Assembly (NCBI RefSeq): GCF_001686925.1
Contig: NZ_LVEN01000046.1
Location: 310,001 to 374,000 of the forward strand
DNA length: 64,000 bases
DNA from: Flavobacterium piscis
GTDB taxonomy: Bacteria; Bacteroidota; Bacteroidia; Flavobacteriales; Flavobacteriaceae
Direction: 5' to 3'
Shown piece by piece: positions 42,547 through 51,949 of this stretch (within the stretch, counting starts at the first letter, position 1; every line of letters begins with the position of its first letter). A program made the position numbers and the translations under genes. The notes beneath the pieces were generated by a model, which was given only the letters and a program-made list of their open reading frames with translations, had not been told where the DNA came from and made no database searches.

Positions 42547-43722
42547 TTAAATGATTGCAGTTTCATCTTCGTGATGATGTGCGTGATCATGATCCTGAAC
42601 AGCCATACCAATAAACAATGAAGATAACATTGTGAAAATGAATGCCTGTAAAAATGCAACTAAAATTTCGATAACAGAAATAAATAATGTTAATCCCATA
42701 GAGATTGGCAAATCTGCAGCTAAATTTTTACCTACAAAGATCATTGCGATCAAACTCATAATTACTACGTGACCTGCGGTAATATTTGCATACAAACGAA
42801 TTAATAACGCAAATGGTTTTGTTAATGTTCCTAAGATTTCAATTGGAGCTAAAATAATTTTCATTGGTACAGGAACTCCCGGCATCCAGAAAATGTGTCC
42901 CCAATAATCTTTGTTTGCACTAAATTGTGTAATGATGAAAGTAAATGCAGCCAAACAAACTGTGATGGCAATATTTCCTGTAACGTTAATTCCTAGTGGA
43001 GTCATACCTAATAAGTTCAACAACCATACAAAGAAAAATACAGTTAACAGGTAACCCATATATTTTCTGTATTTTTTCTCTCCGATATTAGGAATAGCAA
43101 TTTCGTCTCTAATGAAAATAATAAGAGGTTCTAACACTCTTCCAAATCCAGTTGGGATTGGTCCTTTTTTATATGATTTTGCTAAACCAGTAAACATTAT
43201 AAATAATAGTACTGCAACAAAAAGCATTGACACTACATTTTTTGTAATAGAAAAATCTAATGGCTTTTCGTTTTCAGGATGTCCGTGCTCATTAAAAGTA
43301 ATGGTACCGGCAGCATCTGTTTTGTAGATTTTACCGTGAACTAGTTTATAGAAGTTTCCATCAACTTCTGCAACTTCTTCACCGTGGTGTAATTTTGAAG
43401 AAGAGAAAATTTTCAATCCTCCGTCAATAAGAATAACTGGTAATGAGAAACCATAATGTTTATTTTCTTTTTCATCTGAAAAGAAAACAAAATCATGAGA
43501 ATCTTGTAAGTGATGACCAATAAAAGCGTCTACTTTAGCTTTTGGATCCAGAGCTTCATGCTCACCTTCTACAGGAGCGTTATGTGAAATTACTTTCTCT
43601 TCATGAGCAGTTTCAGTCTGTACATGCGTTGAGTCATTCTCTGAATTTGCAAAACTCATTACTGGAGAACAAGCTACTAAAGCTGCAAGAATAAATTTGA
43701 GCGGTTTGTTTGAAATCACCAT
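42547..43722 (-). CDS. atpB: F-type ATP synthase subunit a
   Basis: The 391-residue protein carries the subunit a core from about residue 160 to 380, with the essential Arg in PFALLIRLYANITAGHV. It has an N-terminal signal-like helix and an extra domain of about 120 residues before the core, longer than in E. coli but usual for Bacteroidota. The C-terminus is His-rich (QDHDHAHHHED). It forms the proton half-channels next to the c-ring. A TACCTTTG promoter lies upstream at 43765. Confidence 0.95.
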   Translation of the reverse strand: MVISNKPLKFILAALVACSPVMSFANSENDSTHVQTETAHEEKVISHNAPVEGEHEALDPKAKVDAFIGHHLQDSHDFVFFSDEKENKHYGFSLPVILIDGGLKIFSSSKLHHGEEVAEVDGNFYKLVHGKIYKTDAAGTITFNEHGHPENEKPLDFSITKNVVSMLFVAVLLFIMFTGLAKSYKKGPIPTGFGRVLEPLIIFIRDEIAIPNIGEKKYRKYMGYLLTVFFFVWLLNLLGMTPLGINVTGNIAITVCLAAFTFIITQFSANKDYWGHIFWMPGVPVPMKIILAPIEILGTLTKPFALLIRLYANITAGHVVIMSLIAMIFVGKNLAADLPISMGLTLFISVIEILVAFLQAFIFTMLSSLFIGMAVQDHDHAHHHEDETAII

Positions 43723-43764
43723 ATCTGTTAAAAATCTTATTTTTTACGTTTCTAAAATTTGGTG

Positions 43765-43772
43765 CAAAGGTA
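43765..43772 (-). promoter_or_regulatory. Bacteroidota promoter TACCTTTG with TTTTG -33 box for the atpB operon
   Basis: The minus strand has TACCTTTG, with CTTTTG about 17 bases further upstream, a near-consensus Bacteroidota promoter. It lies 43 bases before the atpB ATG and probably drives atpB-E-F-H-A-G. Confidence 0.65.
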
Positions 43773-43840
43773 CATTTTTTATTAATATTCAAAAGGATAT
43801 GAAAAATTATTTTTGAACCTTCTTTTACAGAATCGCTATT

Positions 43841-44233
43841 TTAACGCTTTTCATTTAATAATCGGGCAGTTAAAAGCGTCTCAAATAACAAAAACAAAAT
43901 AAATGTTATAAAAAAACTGATTTTTTCAACCATGACCTCTGCACTATGGTTTTCCAAAATCGGTCTTAAAATTAAGTATCCTATTAACATTTGAGTAAAA
44001 GTTCCGAATAAAAATGCCATCCCCACAATCTCAAAATTCTTCTTTTTTACTATTAGTAATATAAGGTATAATAATGCTGATAATCCGAAAAAAATCAAAT
44101 ACAAAAATTCAATACCATAATAAAAGGTTCTGGTATTTAAATCCAAAACTAAAAAAGCTGCTTTATGCAACACATAAGCTGCTATAGCAAAAAAGAATAA
44201 ATATAAAATGGGTTTGTAATTTTTTAAAAGCAT
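43841..44233 (-). CDS. Small membrane protein next to the atp operon (DUF6168-like)
   Basis: The 130-residue product has four hydrophobic helices (about 8-28, 40-62, 70-90, 100-125). It occupies the place of a DUF6168-type protein seen before atpB in related Flavobacteria; that family name is from memory. It could be an assembly aid for the c-ring like AtpI, but no functional motif is visible. It lies between the AtpZ-like gene and the atpB promoter. Confidence 0.7.
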   Translation of the reverse strand: MLLKNYKPILYLFFFAIAAYVLHKAAFLVLDLNTRTFYYGIEFLYLIFFGLSALLYLILLIVKKKNFEIVGMAFLFGTFTQMLIGYLILRPILENHSAEVMVEKISFFITFILFLLFETLLTARLLNEKR

Positions 44234-44291
44234 TCAGAAAATAATTTTACGCAAAGATGCAATTTTTATCAAGTGTTTTTAATGACAAAAA

Positions 44292-44519
44292 TCACTTTGT
44301 TTTATTTATATCATTAACCTGACGAATTACATTATATAAGGCAAGTCCAACACCAAGCATTACAAAAATTGTATTGTAATATACTTTTGGACTAGGATGC
44401 TTTTCATCTAACCATGTTCCGAAGTATGAGAACACGAAAATAATGATTCCCATTTGAACGGGAATATTAATAAGCGGCATCCATTTATTCCTTCTATTTT
44501 TGTTCGGTTCCTTTTCCAT
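44292..44519 (-). CDS. AtpZ/AtpI family protein
   Basis: The 75-residue protein has a charged N-terminus and two membrane helices (about 15-36 and 46-66), with GTWLDEKHPSPKVYYNTIFVMLGVGLALYNVIRQV. AtpI/AtpZ proteins help assemble the ATP synthase c-ring or form a small ion channel. Its start overlaps the bactofilin gene by 26 bases in another frame, so the two are coupled. The position just before the atp genes supports the assignment. Confidence 0.85.
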   Translation of the reverse strand: MEKEPNKNRRNKWMPLINIPVQMGIIIFVFSYFGTWLDEKHPSPKVYYNTIFVMLGVGLALYNVIRQVNDINKTK

Positions 44520-44898
44520 CTTTTAGCGTTACTTCTTTTGGATTATTTGTTAACATGGTACAGGTAGCTGTAAAATCAGCCCCGGGTTCAATAGAAAGTT
44601 TACCAACGGCAACTTCACCATGAATTTGTGCAGATGCCTTTATATTAAGGACTTCTAAAACTTTAATTTTTCCCTGAAATTCTCCTTCGATATCAGCATT
44701 ATTACAAACAATTTCTCCTCTTACAACACCCGAGGCGCCTATAACTAATTTTCCTTGCGAAGTAAAATTTCCTATCAATTCACCGTCTAATCTAAAATCG
44801 GCTTTAGAAACGATATCACCTATTATAGAGGTGCCTTCTACAATTCTATTTGTTTTACCTAAGAGTTCTGTTCCGTTTTTTTTAACTTTATCAAACAT
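44494..44898 (-). CDS. Bactofilin family cytoskeletal protein
   Basis: The 134-residue protein has the bactofilin core of short beta-helix turns: NRIVEGTSIIGDIVSKADFRL, GKLVIGASGVVRGEIVCNNADIEGEFQGKI, ASAQIHGEVAVGKLSIEPGA. Bactofilins polymerise without nucleotides and place cell-wall or motility machinery. It is between sprE upstream and the AtpZ-like gene downstream on one strand. Confidence 0.93.
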   Translation of the reverse strand: MFDKVKKNGTELLGKTNRIVEGTSIIGDIVSKADFRLDGELIGNFTSQGKLVIGASGVVRGEIVCNNADIEGEFQGKIKVLEVLNIKASAQIHGEVAVGKLSIEPGADFTATCTMLTNNPKEVTLKDGKGTEQK

Positions 44899-44909
44899 GA
44901 TTATGGGGA

Positions 44910-47522
44910 TTATGGGGTTTTGGGGGCTAAGTAGGCGTCGAGATTCTTTTTAATTTGAATCAGCTTATAATTATCACTCGAGATGATAATTGGCTGATTT
45001 GATATTAGATACTTTTTATCATCCTTAAAAACTCCTGAAACATCTTTGGCATAAGCCTCTGATTTTAAACCATGAACCACTATAAAACTTTCTGTTTTGT
45101 TGTATCTGTCAAAAGAAGTTGTTAATCTCTCATAATTTTCAACTAACAAAAATACTTTAATTGCCTCTTCGATTTTTTTACGGGTTTTAGAATCGTTATT
45201 AGGAACTAAATATAAAATTTTCCAGTTTTTATTATCAACTGAAGTAAAATCCAGTTTTTCTAAACCAGGAATTTGCTTTTCTAAAATCTCTCTTGCGTTT
45301 TTACCTTCATCACTATTTGGATAATTATCAGCAACTGTCTCTAAACCATTTTTATATGCTGCAAGACCATTTACCTTTCCTAAAGTGTTTGCTTTTAGTA
45401 ATTCATATTTAGAAACAATTTCGTCACCAGAATACTGATTGATCAGATTATCAATATTATCCAAAACGGTATCAAACTGTTCTTCCTGAAATAGTTTATA
45501 CCATTTTTTATACTCTTTATCTGCAGATGCCAAATCTTCTGAGTTGGTATTGTTTAAAAGTTGTGCATACCTCGAATTTGGATATTTAGAACTAATATCC
45601 ATTTTTATAGCTTCGGCTTTTGCCGGATTTGTAATCTCGTATATTTTATACAAATTATACATCGATGGCAATATCAATTTCTCCTCCGGATTATTTTGTA
45701 ATAACTGTTCTAGTTTAGCACTAGCCAAATTATATTCCTTAAATTTCTCTTTATAAATAAGTCCTAATTGGTAGTAGGCAAAATTACGTTCTATACCAAT
45801 ACTATCCATCGCAGCTTGCGTTTTTGGAAGTTGTTTTTCGTAAAATTCGGTTGTATATTTTTCAATAACAATAGAATCTTTTGGTTTATTCGCCGCATCC
45901 AGATCATTATTTATAGAATCATTCATTGCAGCATTATTGGCAGATTTTACCGCAGCCAATCTCCAATTTCCGCCCAAAGTTCTGTTACCCCACAATTTCT
46001 TGAATTGTAATTTTCCGTAGGCAACTGTTGTTGGATTATAAAAATAAAATGTACTTGCAGTATTATTTCCTGATGGCGGCAAAATACCTTCAGGATCTGA
46101 AGGTGGTTTACCTATAGAATTAGGATTTATAGCCGTTGGCTCATTAACTGAATTTGTATTACGATCTATGTTGGCTAATCTCTCCTTCTCTTTTTCTTCG
46201 AGAATACGTTTTGCTTCATCTTTCTTTTTAAGCTCGGTAATGTAATTTTCAAAATACAATTTTCTGTCGGGTGCAGGTAAACCGTATACCTTAATTATAC
46301 TGTCATTACGTTTTGCAATTCCTTCGTACTTAATTACGTTATCTAAATTTTTTCTGTTTTTTTGAATAAAAGCATACTCCCTGGTTTTAGGGTCTAATTT
46401 TACCAATGTGCTGTCGTAGTATTTGGCTGCCATTGTATAATCAGTATTTTTAAAATACATGTTTCCAATATTTCGATAAGTCGAAGCAACCAAATAGGGA
46501 TCTTTAGATTTCCTGAACAATGATTTATTATAAAATATCAGAGCACTATCCTGTACTTTATAATTATCATAAAATACACCCATTTGATAAAACAAAATAT
46601 CATAATAAGGTCGGTTTTCACGATCTGTAACTAGATTATTATAAGCCTTAAGAAACATTTGCTTATTATCATTTTTATAATCAAACATTTCGGCTTTTTT
46701 GGCATAAGCGTGCATCATATATTTACGATCGGCTTTTCTATTCATGTCGATTACGCCGTTATAAAAATAATTTGCACTGTCTTTTTTACCGGTTTCCTGA
46801 TACATTTGGCCTAAAATAAAACGATAACGCGCACGGTCTTCATTTACTTTTGTAAATTCTTCGGCAATTCTAAGTTTGGCAACTGCACTGTCTTTTTGTT
46901 CTAAATTTAAAAAAGCTTCTGCTAATAAAGCATTTGCATCCGAAAAAGTTTGTTTGTCTAAATCTATATTTTTTAATAAAAGCTTAATATTCTTTAAAAC
47001 AATAGCTTCATTCCCTAAACGCATATTTGTTTTTTCGCGCCAAATTTTTGCCGTATAAATATTACTGCTGTTAGGATATTTATACAAAATATAATTGAAT
47101 GCTTCAAGAGCCGGAATAAAGCGCTGATCATAATATCGCGCTTTTCCCAGCATCAAATAAGCTTCATCAATTTGTGAATTTCGTTCTCTTCCTCCAATAT
47201 TCATGGAGTGTTTCTGGATGGCTTTTGTTGCCTTGGTTTCTGCCTTTTCAAAGTCTGGATTTTTAGCTTTTTCTTCTTCAGAAAAATTTTCATCGACTTG
47301 CATTTTTTCTATAGGCAAAGTCTTCCAGAAATTATCCTGATCATTGGCCTGTATGGACTTTAACCCCTTGTCAAGGCCAATGCCACCGTTGTACAAAATG
47401 TTGTATTTTGTACTTAAGGCATGTGAGTTTCTGGATAAAAAAGTATTTTTCTTGGTAGAACAGGCTATCAAAAGAAACAAAAAGACCAGAAAAAAACTAT
47501 ATTTAAGAGTATTCTTTTTCAA
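44910..47522 (-). CDS. sprE: Gliding motility / type IX secretion lipoprotein SprE (PorW)
   Basis: This 870-residue lipoprotein (lipobox LIAC, Cys21) is filled with TPR-type repeats. Size, lipid anchor, repeats and the neighbourhood match SprE of F. johnsoniae, the homologue of P. gingivalis PorW. SprE is needed for type IX secretion of adhesins such as SprB and for gliding. The C-terminal part (about 780-865) is a beta/alpha domain with ENYERLTTSFDRYNKTESF. It starts the minus-strand run that goes on to bactofilin and the atp genes; the two genes to its right form a separate unit. Confidence 0.88.
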   Translation of the reverse strand: MKKNTLKYSFFLVFLFLLIACSTKKNTFLSRNSHALSTKYNILYNGGIGLDKGLKSIQANDQDNFWKTLPIEKMQVDENFSEEEKAKNPDFEKAETKATKAIQKHSMNIGGRERNSQIDEAYLMLGKARYYDQRFIPALEAFNYILYKYPNSSNIYTAKIWREKTNMRLGNEAIVLKNIKLLLKNIDLDKQTFSDANALLAEAFLNLEQKDSAVAKLRIAEEFTKVNEDRARYRFILGQMYQETGKKDSANYFYNGVIDMNRKADRKYMMHAYAKKAEMFDYKNDNKQMFLKAYNNLVTDRENRPYYDILFYQMGVFYDNYKVQDSALIFYNKSLFRKSKDPYLVASTYRNIGNMYFKNTDYTMAAKYYDSTLVKLDPKTREYAFIQKNRKNLDNVIKYEGIAKRNDSIIKVYGLPAPDRKLYFENYITELKKKDEAKRILEEKEKERLANIDRNTNSVNEPTAINPNSIGKPPSDPEGILPPSGNNTASTFYFYNPTTVAYGKLQFKKLWGNRTLGGNWRLAAVKSANNAAMNDSINNDLDAANKPKDSIVIEKYTTEFYEKQLPKTQAAMDSIGIERNFAYYQLGLIYKEKFKEYNLASAKLEQLLQNNPEEKLILPSMYNLYKIYEITNPAKAEAIKMDISSKYPNSRYAQLLNNTNSEDLASADKEYKKWYKLFQEEQFDTVLDNIDNLINQYSGDEIVSKYELLKANTLGKVNGLAAYKNGLETVADNYPNSDEGKNAREILEKQIPGLEKLDFTSVDNKNWKILYLVPNNDSKTRKKIEEAIKVFLLVENYERLTTSFDRYNKTESFIVVHGLKSEAYAKDVSGVFKDDKKYLISNQPIIISSDNYKLIQIKKNLDAYLAPKTP

Positions 47523-47610
47523 TAGAAAAGAGTTTAAATCAATTAACTTCTAAAAAGGTTTTTTAGTATATTGACTTGTAAAAATACGCTTCTTTTTGAA
47601 ATATAGAAAT

Positions 47611-48306
47611 TTAAACCGCAAAAAACGATTCCAGTTCTTGTAAGGTTTCTTTTGAAGTTTGAATATCTTTTACTACTTCGCCTTTATTAAGAGCCACAAT
47701 TCTATCGCAAACCTCTACTGTATGCTGCAAATCATGACTGGAAACCAATACAGTAACATTTGGATTATCGGCTAAATCTTTTATTATTTTTTTAAGTCGG
47801 CTTACCGTTGTTGGATCTAAATTCGCAAAAGGTTCGTCTAAGATTACCACTTCAGGATTACCTATAAGTGTGGCAATTATCCCCACTTTTTTCTGATTCC
47901 CTTTTGATAAATCTCTTAAATATTTTTTATTATTCAGTATCTCTCCATTAAAAAATTCTTCATGCTGCTTCAATAAAGCATCGATATCGGCTTTATTTTG
48001 ATGGCGTAAATCTCCAATAAAATAAAAATATTCTTCTGGGGTTAAATAACCTATCAAAAAACTTTCATCAAGAAAAGATCCTGTAAAAGATTTCCAGTTT
48101 TCACTAGTATTTACCTGAATAGAATTGCTTGTGATATTTCCTGTCGAAGGCTGAATAAGATCTAATAACAAACTAAAGAAAGTCGTTTTTCCTGCACCGT
48201 TATTGCCCACTAAGCCAAAGCTTTGTCCTTTTGGAATTTCAAGATTATTAATATTTAAAACTGTTGTTCCGTTATATTGTTTTGAAAGTTGATTTACTTG
48301 TATCAT
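47611..48306 (-). CDS. ABC transporter ATP-binding protein
   Basis: The 231-residue ATPase has Walker A GNNGAGKTT at 34-42, signature LSKGNQKKVG, Walker B EVVILDEPFANLD and switch His in VSSHDLQH. It pairs with the DUF5687 permease upstream on the same strand. The substrate is unknown. The ABC pair ends before the sprE promoter region. Confidence 0.92.
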   Translation of the reverse strand: MIQVNQLSKQYNGTTVLNINNLEIPKGQSFGLVGNNGAGKTTFFSLLLDLIQPSTGNITSNSIQVNTSENWKSFTGSFLDESFLIGYLTPEEYFYFIGDLRHQNKADIDALLKQHEEFFNGEILNNKKYLRDLSKGNQKKVGIIATLIGNPEVVILDEPFANLDPTTVSRLKKIIKDLADNPNVTVLVSSHDLQHTVEVCDRIVALNKGEVVKDIQTSKETLQELESFFAV

Positions 48307-48418
48307 GATGATTTTAGATTTTAGATGGTTGATTTTAGATTAAAAAATCTCTTGCTTGTTGTTTAAGTTTGATTTCAATTGGATAAAATTTTCATTATCA
48401 AATTGGCACATTCTCGAA

Positions 48419-49879
48419 TTAGTTCTTTTGTTTATAAGCACTTATGGTACTGTATTTTTCGATTTTATATCTTTTTTCGATTAATGAAAATACCTTGTCT
48501 TTTAAGATAAAACCTAAAACTCCGGCTCCGGCAACTAACGCTAATCCGATGGTTTTGTTTCCTAAATAAAGACCAATTGCAAAAAGTCCTAATGGCAATA
48601 ATAACTTTGGTAAAGTCAATAACATCGCACTAACATTAAAGGCTTTTTTATCTCCAAAAGCACCACCTGCCGAACTTAAATCGATAGGCGTTTTTGTAAA
48701 TGCTCCGCCTAAAAGTACTAAGTGCGAGTTTACGCCAATATTATAAATGGCTCCAATAACGATAGTTAAATAAATTTCCCATCCGAAAAAAAGATAAAAC
48801 GAAGCGATAATCGTTGAAATAATGGTACCAATAACAATAAGCCACCATTTTGAAGTAATATAACCGCGATACGGGATATTTTGTGTCATCATTAATTGAT
48901 AATACGAACTGTCCCAACTTGGCACAAACTGACCAAAGACAAATAAAAATCCTCCCGAAACAAAAATCCCTGCAAAAATGTGCATTACCTCAGGCTGATG
49001 TGTGTTTCCGAAAAAGATGAATCCGTAGAACAAAAAGAAAACACTCATAAATATAGTCGTTTTTGACCTTTTGTTCCTCTTAATCAGTTTGATATCATTT
49101 TTTAGAAAGGTTCCTAAAGTTCCAAACTGATTGAGCCAGGAAAGATTTTCGGTTGTAGCAATATCTTCTTTTTTAGAAAGTCCGGCATCTAAAAACAAAT
49201 TGTTTTTGAAATACTTAACGGTAAATATATACAATCCGGCTAATGCCAAAATTGGAATTATAAATAATCCTTTTGTTTCATAGAATCCCTGAAAAACAGG
49301 CGTTGTAAAACTCGTAATATCAAATACTTTATAATATTGCGCTGCTCCCAAAGCCATAATAACTCCAATAAAAACAACGAACAATTTATCGATGTTACTT
49401 AAAATAATATTCAGGAAATTGTTGATATAGACTAAAGAAAATGCCGCTAAAAGCCAAAAAATAATTCCTGTAACATCATAACCTTCCATGGCTAGCACAA
49501 TCGAAAAAGGAATGAAGAAAAGGGCATGAACCCAATTAAAAAAAGACAAAGCTGTTTTGCCTAAAGAGAAATGAACAATGGTTGGTTTTTTGAAAGGTAA
49601 AACCAATAATGGTTTTATATTCAATACCGGAATTGCCTGCATTAACAAGCGCACTACAAGATCAAACAGAAAATAATAAATTAGAAATTGATTGATAGTC
49701 GATAAGGGTTCGAGATTCATTTTTCGTAATACATAAAATGCTCCAACGCCCATCCCGATAAAAAGTACCGAGAAATAGACCATCAAAAAACCCATTAAAA
49801 TTTTCATTGCCACATTTGCACCAAAGGATGCAGATCTGGTAAAGGCCTTCCATTCGAGATAAATAAACTTTTTAATCAT
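48419..49879 (-). CDS. DUF5687 family ABC permease
   Basis: From ATG 49879 the protein is 486 residues and starts MIKKFIYLEWKAFTRSASFG, the usual DUF5687 N-terminus. A longer frame to 50005 lacks a plausible N-terminus and crosses the divergent promoter. There are about twelve hydrophobic segments. It is the membrane partner of the ATPase at 47611, separated by 112 bases. The family is restricted mostly to Bacteroidota; its cargo is unknown. Confidence 0.87.
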   Translation of the reverse strand: MIKKFIYLEWKAFTRSASFGANVAMKILMGFLMVYFSVLFIGMGVGAFYVLRKMNLEPLSTINQFLIYYFLFDLVVRLLMQAIPVLNIKPLLVLPFKKPTIVHFSLGKTALSFFNWVHALFFIPFSIVLAMEGYDVTGIIFWLLAAFSLVYINNFLNIILSNIDKLFVVFIGVIMALGAAQYYKVFDITSFTTPVFQGFYETKGLFIIPILALAGLYIFTVKYFKNNLFLDAGLSKKEDIATTENLSWLNQFGTLGTFLKNDIKLIKRNKRSKTTIFMSVFFLFYGFIFFGNTHQPEVMHIFAGIFVSGGFLFVFGQFVPSWDSSYYQLMMTQNIPYRGYITSKWWLIVIGTIISTIIASFYLFFGWEIYLTIVIGAIYNIGVNSHLVLLGGAFTKTPIDLSSAGGAFGDKKAFNVSAMLLTLPKLLLPLGLFAIGLYLGNKTIGLALVAGAGVLGFILKDKVFSLIEKRYKIEKYSTISAYKQKN

Positions 49880-49983
49880 GGTTATTTGGTTTTCAGTTTT
49901 GTAGTAAGAGATCAAATGTAGGGAAACGTTACAAAAAAAGTTAAAAATAATTATTTCGTGCCTGACATTTAATCTCCGTTTGC

Positions 49984-49991
49984 TACTTTTG
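49984..49991 (+). promoter_or_regulatory. Bacteroidota -7 promoter box TACTTTTG
   Basis: TACTTTTG matches TAnnTTTG and lies 16 bases before the ATG of the reductase gene at 50008. Confidence 0.6.
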
Positions 49992-50007
49992 CATAAAATA
50001 TACAATC

Positions 50008-51060
50008 ATGCCTTCATTCTTAAAACTTATAATTAAAGAGGTAAAACGCGAAACAAATGACGCGGTTTCTGTACTTTTTAATGTTCCCGAAGAACTAAAA
50101 CCAGACTATAAATTTATAGCCGGGCAATACATAAATTTAAAATTAACTCTTGATAATCAAGAAATTCGTCGTGCATATTCTATTTGTTCTGCACCAGAAA
50201 GCGGCGAATTGCGAATTGCAGTAAAAGCAGTAAAAAACGGTTTGTTTTCTCAGTTTGCAAATACGAGACTTAAAGCAGGCGATGTTCTTGAAGTTGGTCA
50301 TCCGGAAGGGGTATTTACTTTTGAACCAGATGCTGAAAGACAAAAAAATTACGCAGCTTTTGTTGCCGGAAGCGGAATTACTCCTGTGCTTTCGATCATA
50401 AAATCGGTTTTGAAAAGTGAGCCAAAAAGCTCATTTGTATTGGTTTACGGAAATAAAACTCCTGACGAAACTATTTTTTACCAGGAGTTACATGATTTGC
50501 AATTGCAATATGTAGGTCGTTTTTTCGTGCATTATGTTTTTAGTCAGGCTAAAGCCGAAAACGCTTTGTTTGGAAGAATCGAGAAATCATCTGTAAATTT
50601 TGTTTTGAATAACAAACACAAAGAATTACAATTTGATAAATTTTTCTTGTGCGGACCAGAAGAAATGATCAATACGGTTTCTGCCATTTTGAAAGAGAAA
50701 AACGTAAAAGAATCAGCGATTAAGTTCGAACTTTTTACTTCTTCATCTCAGGAAAACGAAATAAAAGCTTCATTAGAAGGACATACAAAAATTACTGTTT
50801 TAGTAGATGATGACGAAGTTTCATTCGAAATGTCTCAAAAACAAACCATATTAGACGCTGCGCTAAAACAAGGAATCGACGCACCATATTCTTGTCAGGG
50901 CGGAATTTGCAGCAGCTGTCTTGCTCGTGTAACTTCCGGAAGTGCCGAAATGACTAAAAATTCAATCTTGACCGATAAAGAAATCGCTTCAGGATTAATT
51001 TTAACGTGTCAGGCGCACCCAACATCTGAGTCTATTTATGTAGATTATGATGATGTCTAG
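50008..51060 (+). CDS. PaaE-like ferredoxin/flavodoxin reductase (FAD, NAD(P), 2Fe-2S)
   Basis: The 350-residue protein has three domains in order. The FAD domain has RAYSIC at 55-60. The NAD(P) domain has FVAGSGITPVLSIIKSVL and FFLCGPEEMI. The plant-type ferredoxin domain has CQGGICSSC (Cys296, Cys301, Cys304) and TCQ (Cys334). This is the order seen in PaaE, the reductase of the phenylacetyl-CoA epoxidase, and in related oxygenase reductases. No paaABCD genes are nearby, so the electron acceptor is unknown. Confidence 0.92.
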   Translation: MPSFLKLIIKEVKRETNDAVSVLFNVPEELKPDYKFIAGQYINLKLTLDNQEIRRAYSICSAPESGELRIAVKAVKNGLFSQFANTRLKAGDVLEVGHPEGVFTFEPDAERQKNYAAFVAGSGITPVLSIIKSVLKSEPKSSFVLVYGNKTPDETIFYQELHDLQLQYVGRFFVHYVFSQAKAENALFGRIEKSSVNFVLNNKHKELQFDKFFLCGPEEMINTVSAILKEKNVKESAIKFELFTSSSQENEIKASLEGHTKITVLVDDDEVSFEMSQKQTILDAALKQGIDAPYSCQGGICSSCLARVTSGSAEMTKNSILTDKEIASGLILTCQAHPTSESIYVDYDDV

Positions 51061-51067
51061 ATAGTTA

Positions 51068-51129
51068 AAATTCCAAAATATTCAAATTCCAAATTCCAAA
51101 CTTACAATTGGGATTTGGATTTTTTTTTG
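51068..51129 (+). terminator. Terminator-like hairpin of the CCAAATTCCAA repeat type
   Basis: AAATTCCAAATTCCAA pairs with TTGGGATTTGGATTT and a T-run follows. The same kind of hairpin occurs after the next two genes, so it is both a likely terminator and a repeated element. Confidence 0.65.
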
Positions 51130-51196
51130 TTTGATTATTACTTTTTTTAATCTTTGTCAAAGTTTAAAATATTTCACACAAAATAACCCTCAATTA

Positions 51197-51299
51197 TTGT
51201 CATCCCGAGGAACGAGGGATCTCCGCAAGTAGCTCTACAAAGATTGGCGATTTTGATTGCGAAGTTTCTTGTGGTGATCCCTCGTTCCTTTGGTGACAA
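51197..51299. mobile_element. MITE-like element of about 103 bp with terminal inverted repeats
   Basis: The left end TTGTCATCCCGAGGAACGAG continues with GGATC; the right end GATCCCTCGTTCC continues to GTGACAA. The ends are near-complete inverted repeats of about 24 bases, with about 55 bases between. No ORF is inside. The gap 51061-51391 (331 bases) otherwise holds only the hairpin upstream. It probably derives from a transposon, mobilised in trans. Confidence 0.65.
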
Positions 51300-51391
51300 A
51301 AAATGTGCAGCTAGCTTTAACAAAGACGAAATCCAATTTACACCTTCCAAAATTGGAATTTGGAATTTTTAAAATTGTAATTTATTTTTTT

Positions 51392-51700
51392 ATGAGATCA
51401 GTACGAGAAATTTTTAAAAGCAAGGAATATCTTTTAGATGAACCTGAAGTTGAGAAACTTGTAGAATATTGCGAAGAACTTCAAGATGAAATTGTCGAGT
51501 TTAAATATCAGAAAACGAACAGTAAAGAAATCGCGATGCTGGACATGCTCAAAGAAGTTATAAAAGGCTGCACTGCCATCGAAAAAGAACAAATGGAGCA
51601 CGAAAGATTTGGTTTTGAAGCTCCTAATTATGAAGCTACGATTTCGAATCTTAAAAATTATATTTATAGCAGATGTCGTGATGAGAAGATATGGCTTTGA
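51392..51700 (+). CDS. Conserved hypothetical protein, 102 residues
   Basis: From ATG 51392 the product starts MRSVREIFKSKEYLLDEPEVEKL and is rich in Glu, Lys and Leu, all helical, with no signal peptide. An in-frame GTG at 51290 falls in the MITE-like repeat and is rejected. I do not recognise a family. The gene stands between two copies of the CCAAATTCC hairpin. The amino-acid pattern looks like a genuine soluble protein. Confidence 0.65.
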   Translation: MRSVREIFKSKEYLLDEPEVEKLVEYCEELQDEIVEFKYQKTNSKEIAMLDMLKEVIKGCTAIEKEQMEHERFGFEAPNYEATISNLKNYIYSRCRDEKIWL

Positions 51701-51708
51701 TAAATTCC

Positions 51709-51765
51709 AATAAAAAATCAAAATTCCAAATTCCAACTAAAATTGGGATTTGAATTTTTATTTAA
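51709..51765 (+). terminator. Terminator-like hairpin of the CCAAATTCCAA repeat type (second copy)
   Basis: AAAATTCCAAATTCCAA pairs with TTGGGATTTGAATTTT just after the 102-residue gene. The rest of the gap up to 51949 holds no gene. Confidence 0.55.
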
Positions 51766-51949
51766 ATTATAGTTTTCAACTTAAAAAATACCGCTAAGAT
51801 GCATAAATAAACCCATAAGTTTTTGTCGATTTTTCAAAAAAAGCGCTTAAAATTTAGTATATTAGTACATTACTAAAGCTGATCATTTTTCTTTATCTAA
51901 GATAGATTTGTAAAGCTATATCTGATTGTCAACCTAAAATTTAAATATT

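Noticed and set aside
45544..46010. Plus-strand ORFs inside sprE
   Set aside because: They are shadows of the sprE frame, with low-complexity hydrophobic products and no promoter or family match.
49880..50005. N-terminal extension of the DUF5687 permease
   Set aside because: The added residues are not hydrophobic in a family-like way and cross the divergent promoter; ATG 49879 matches the family N-terminus.
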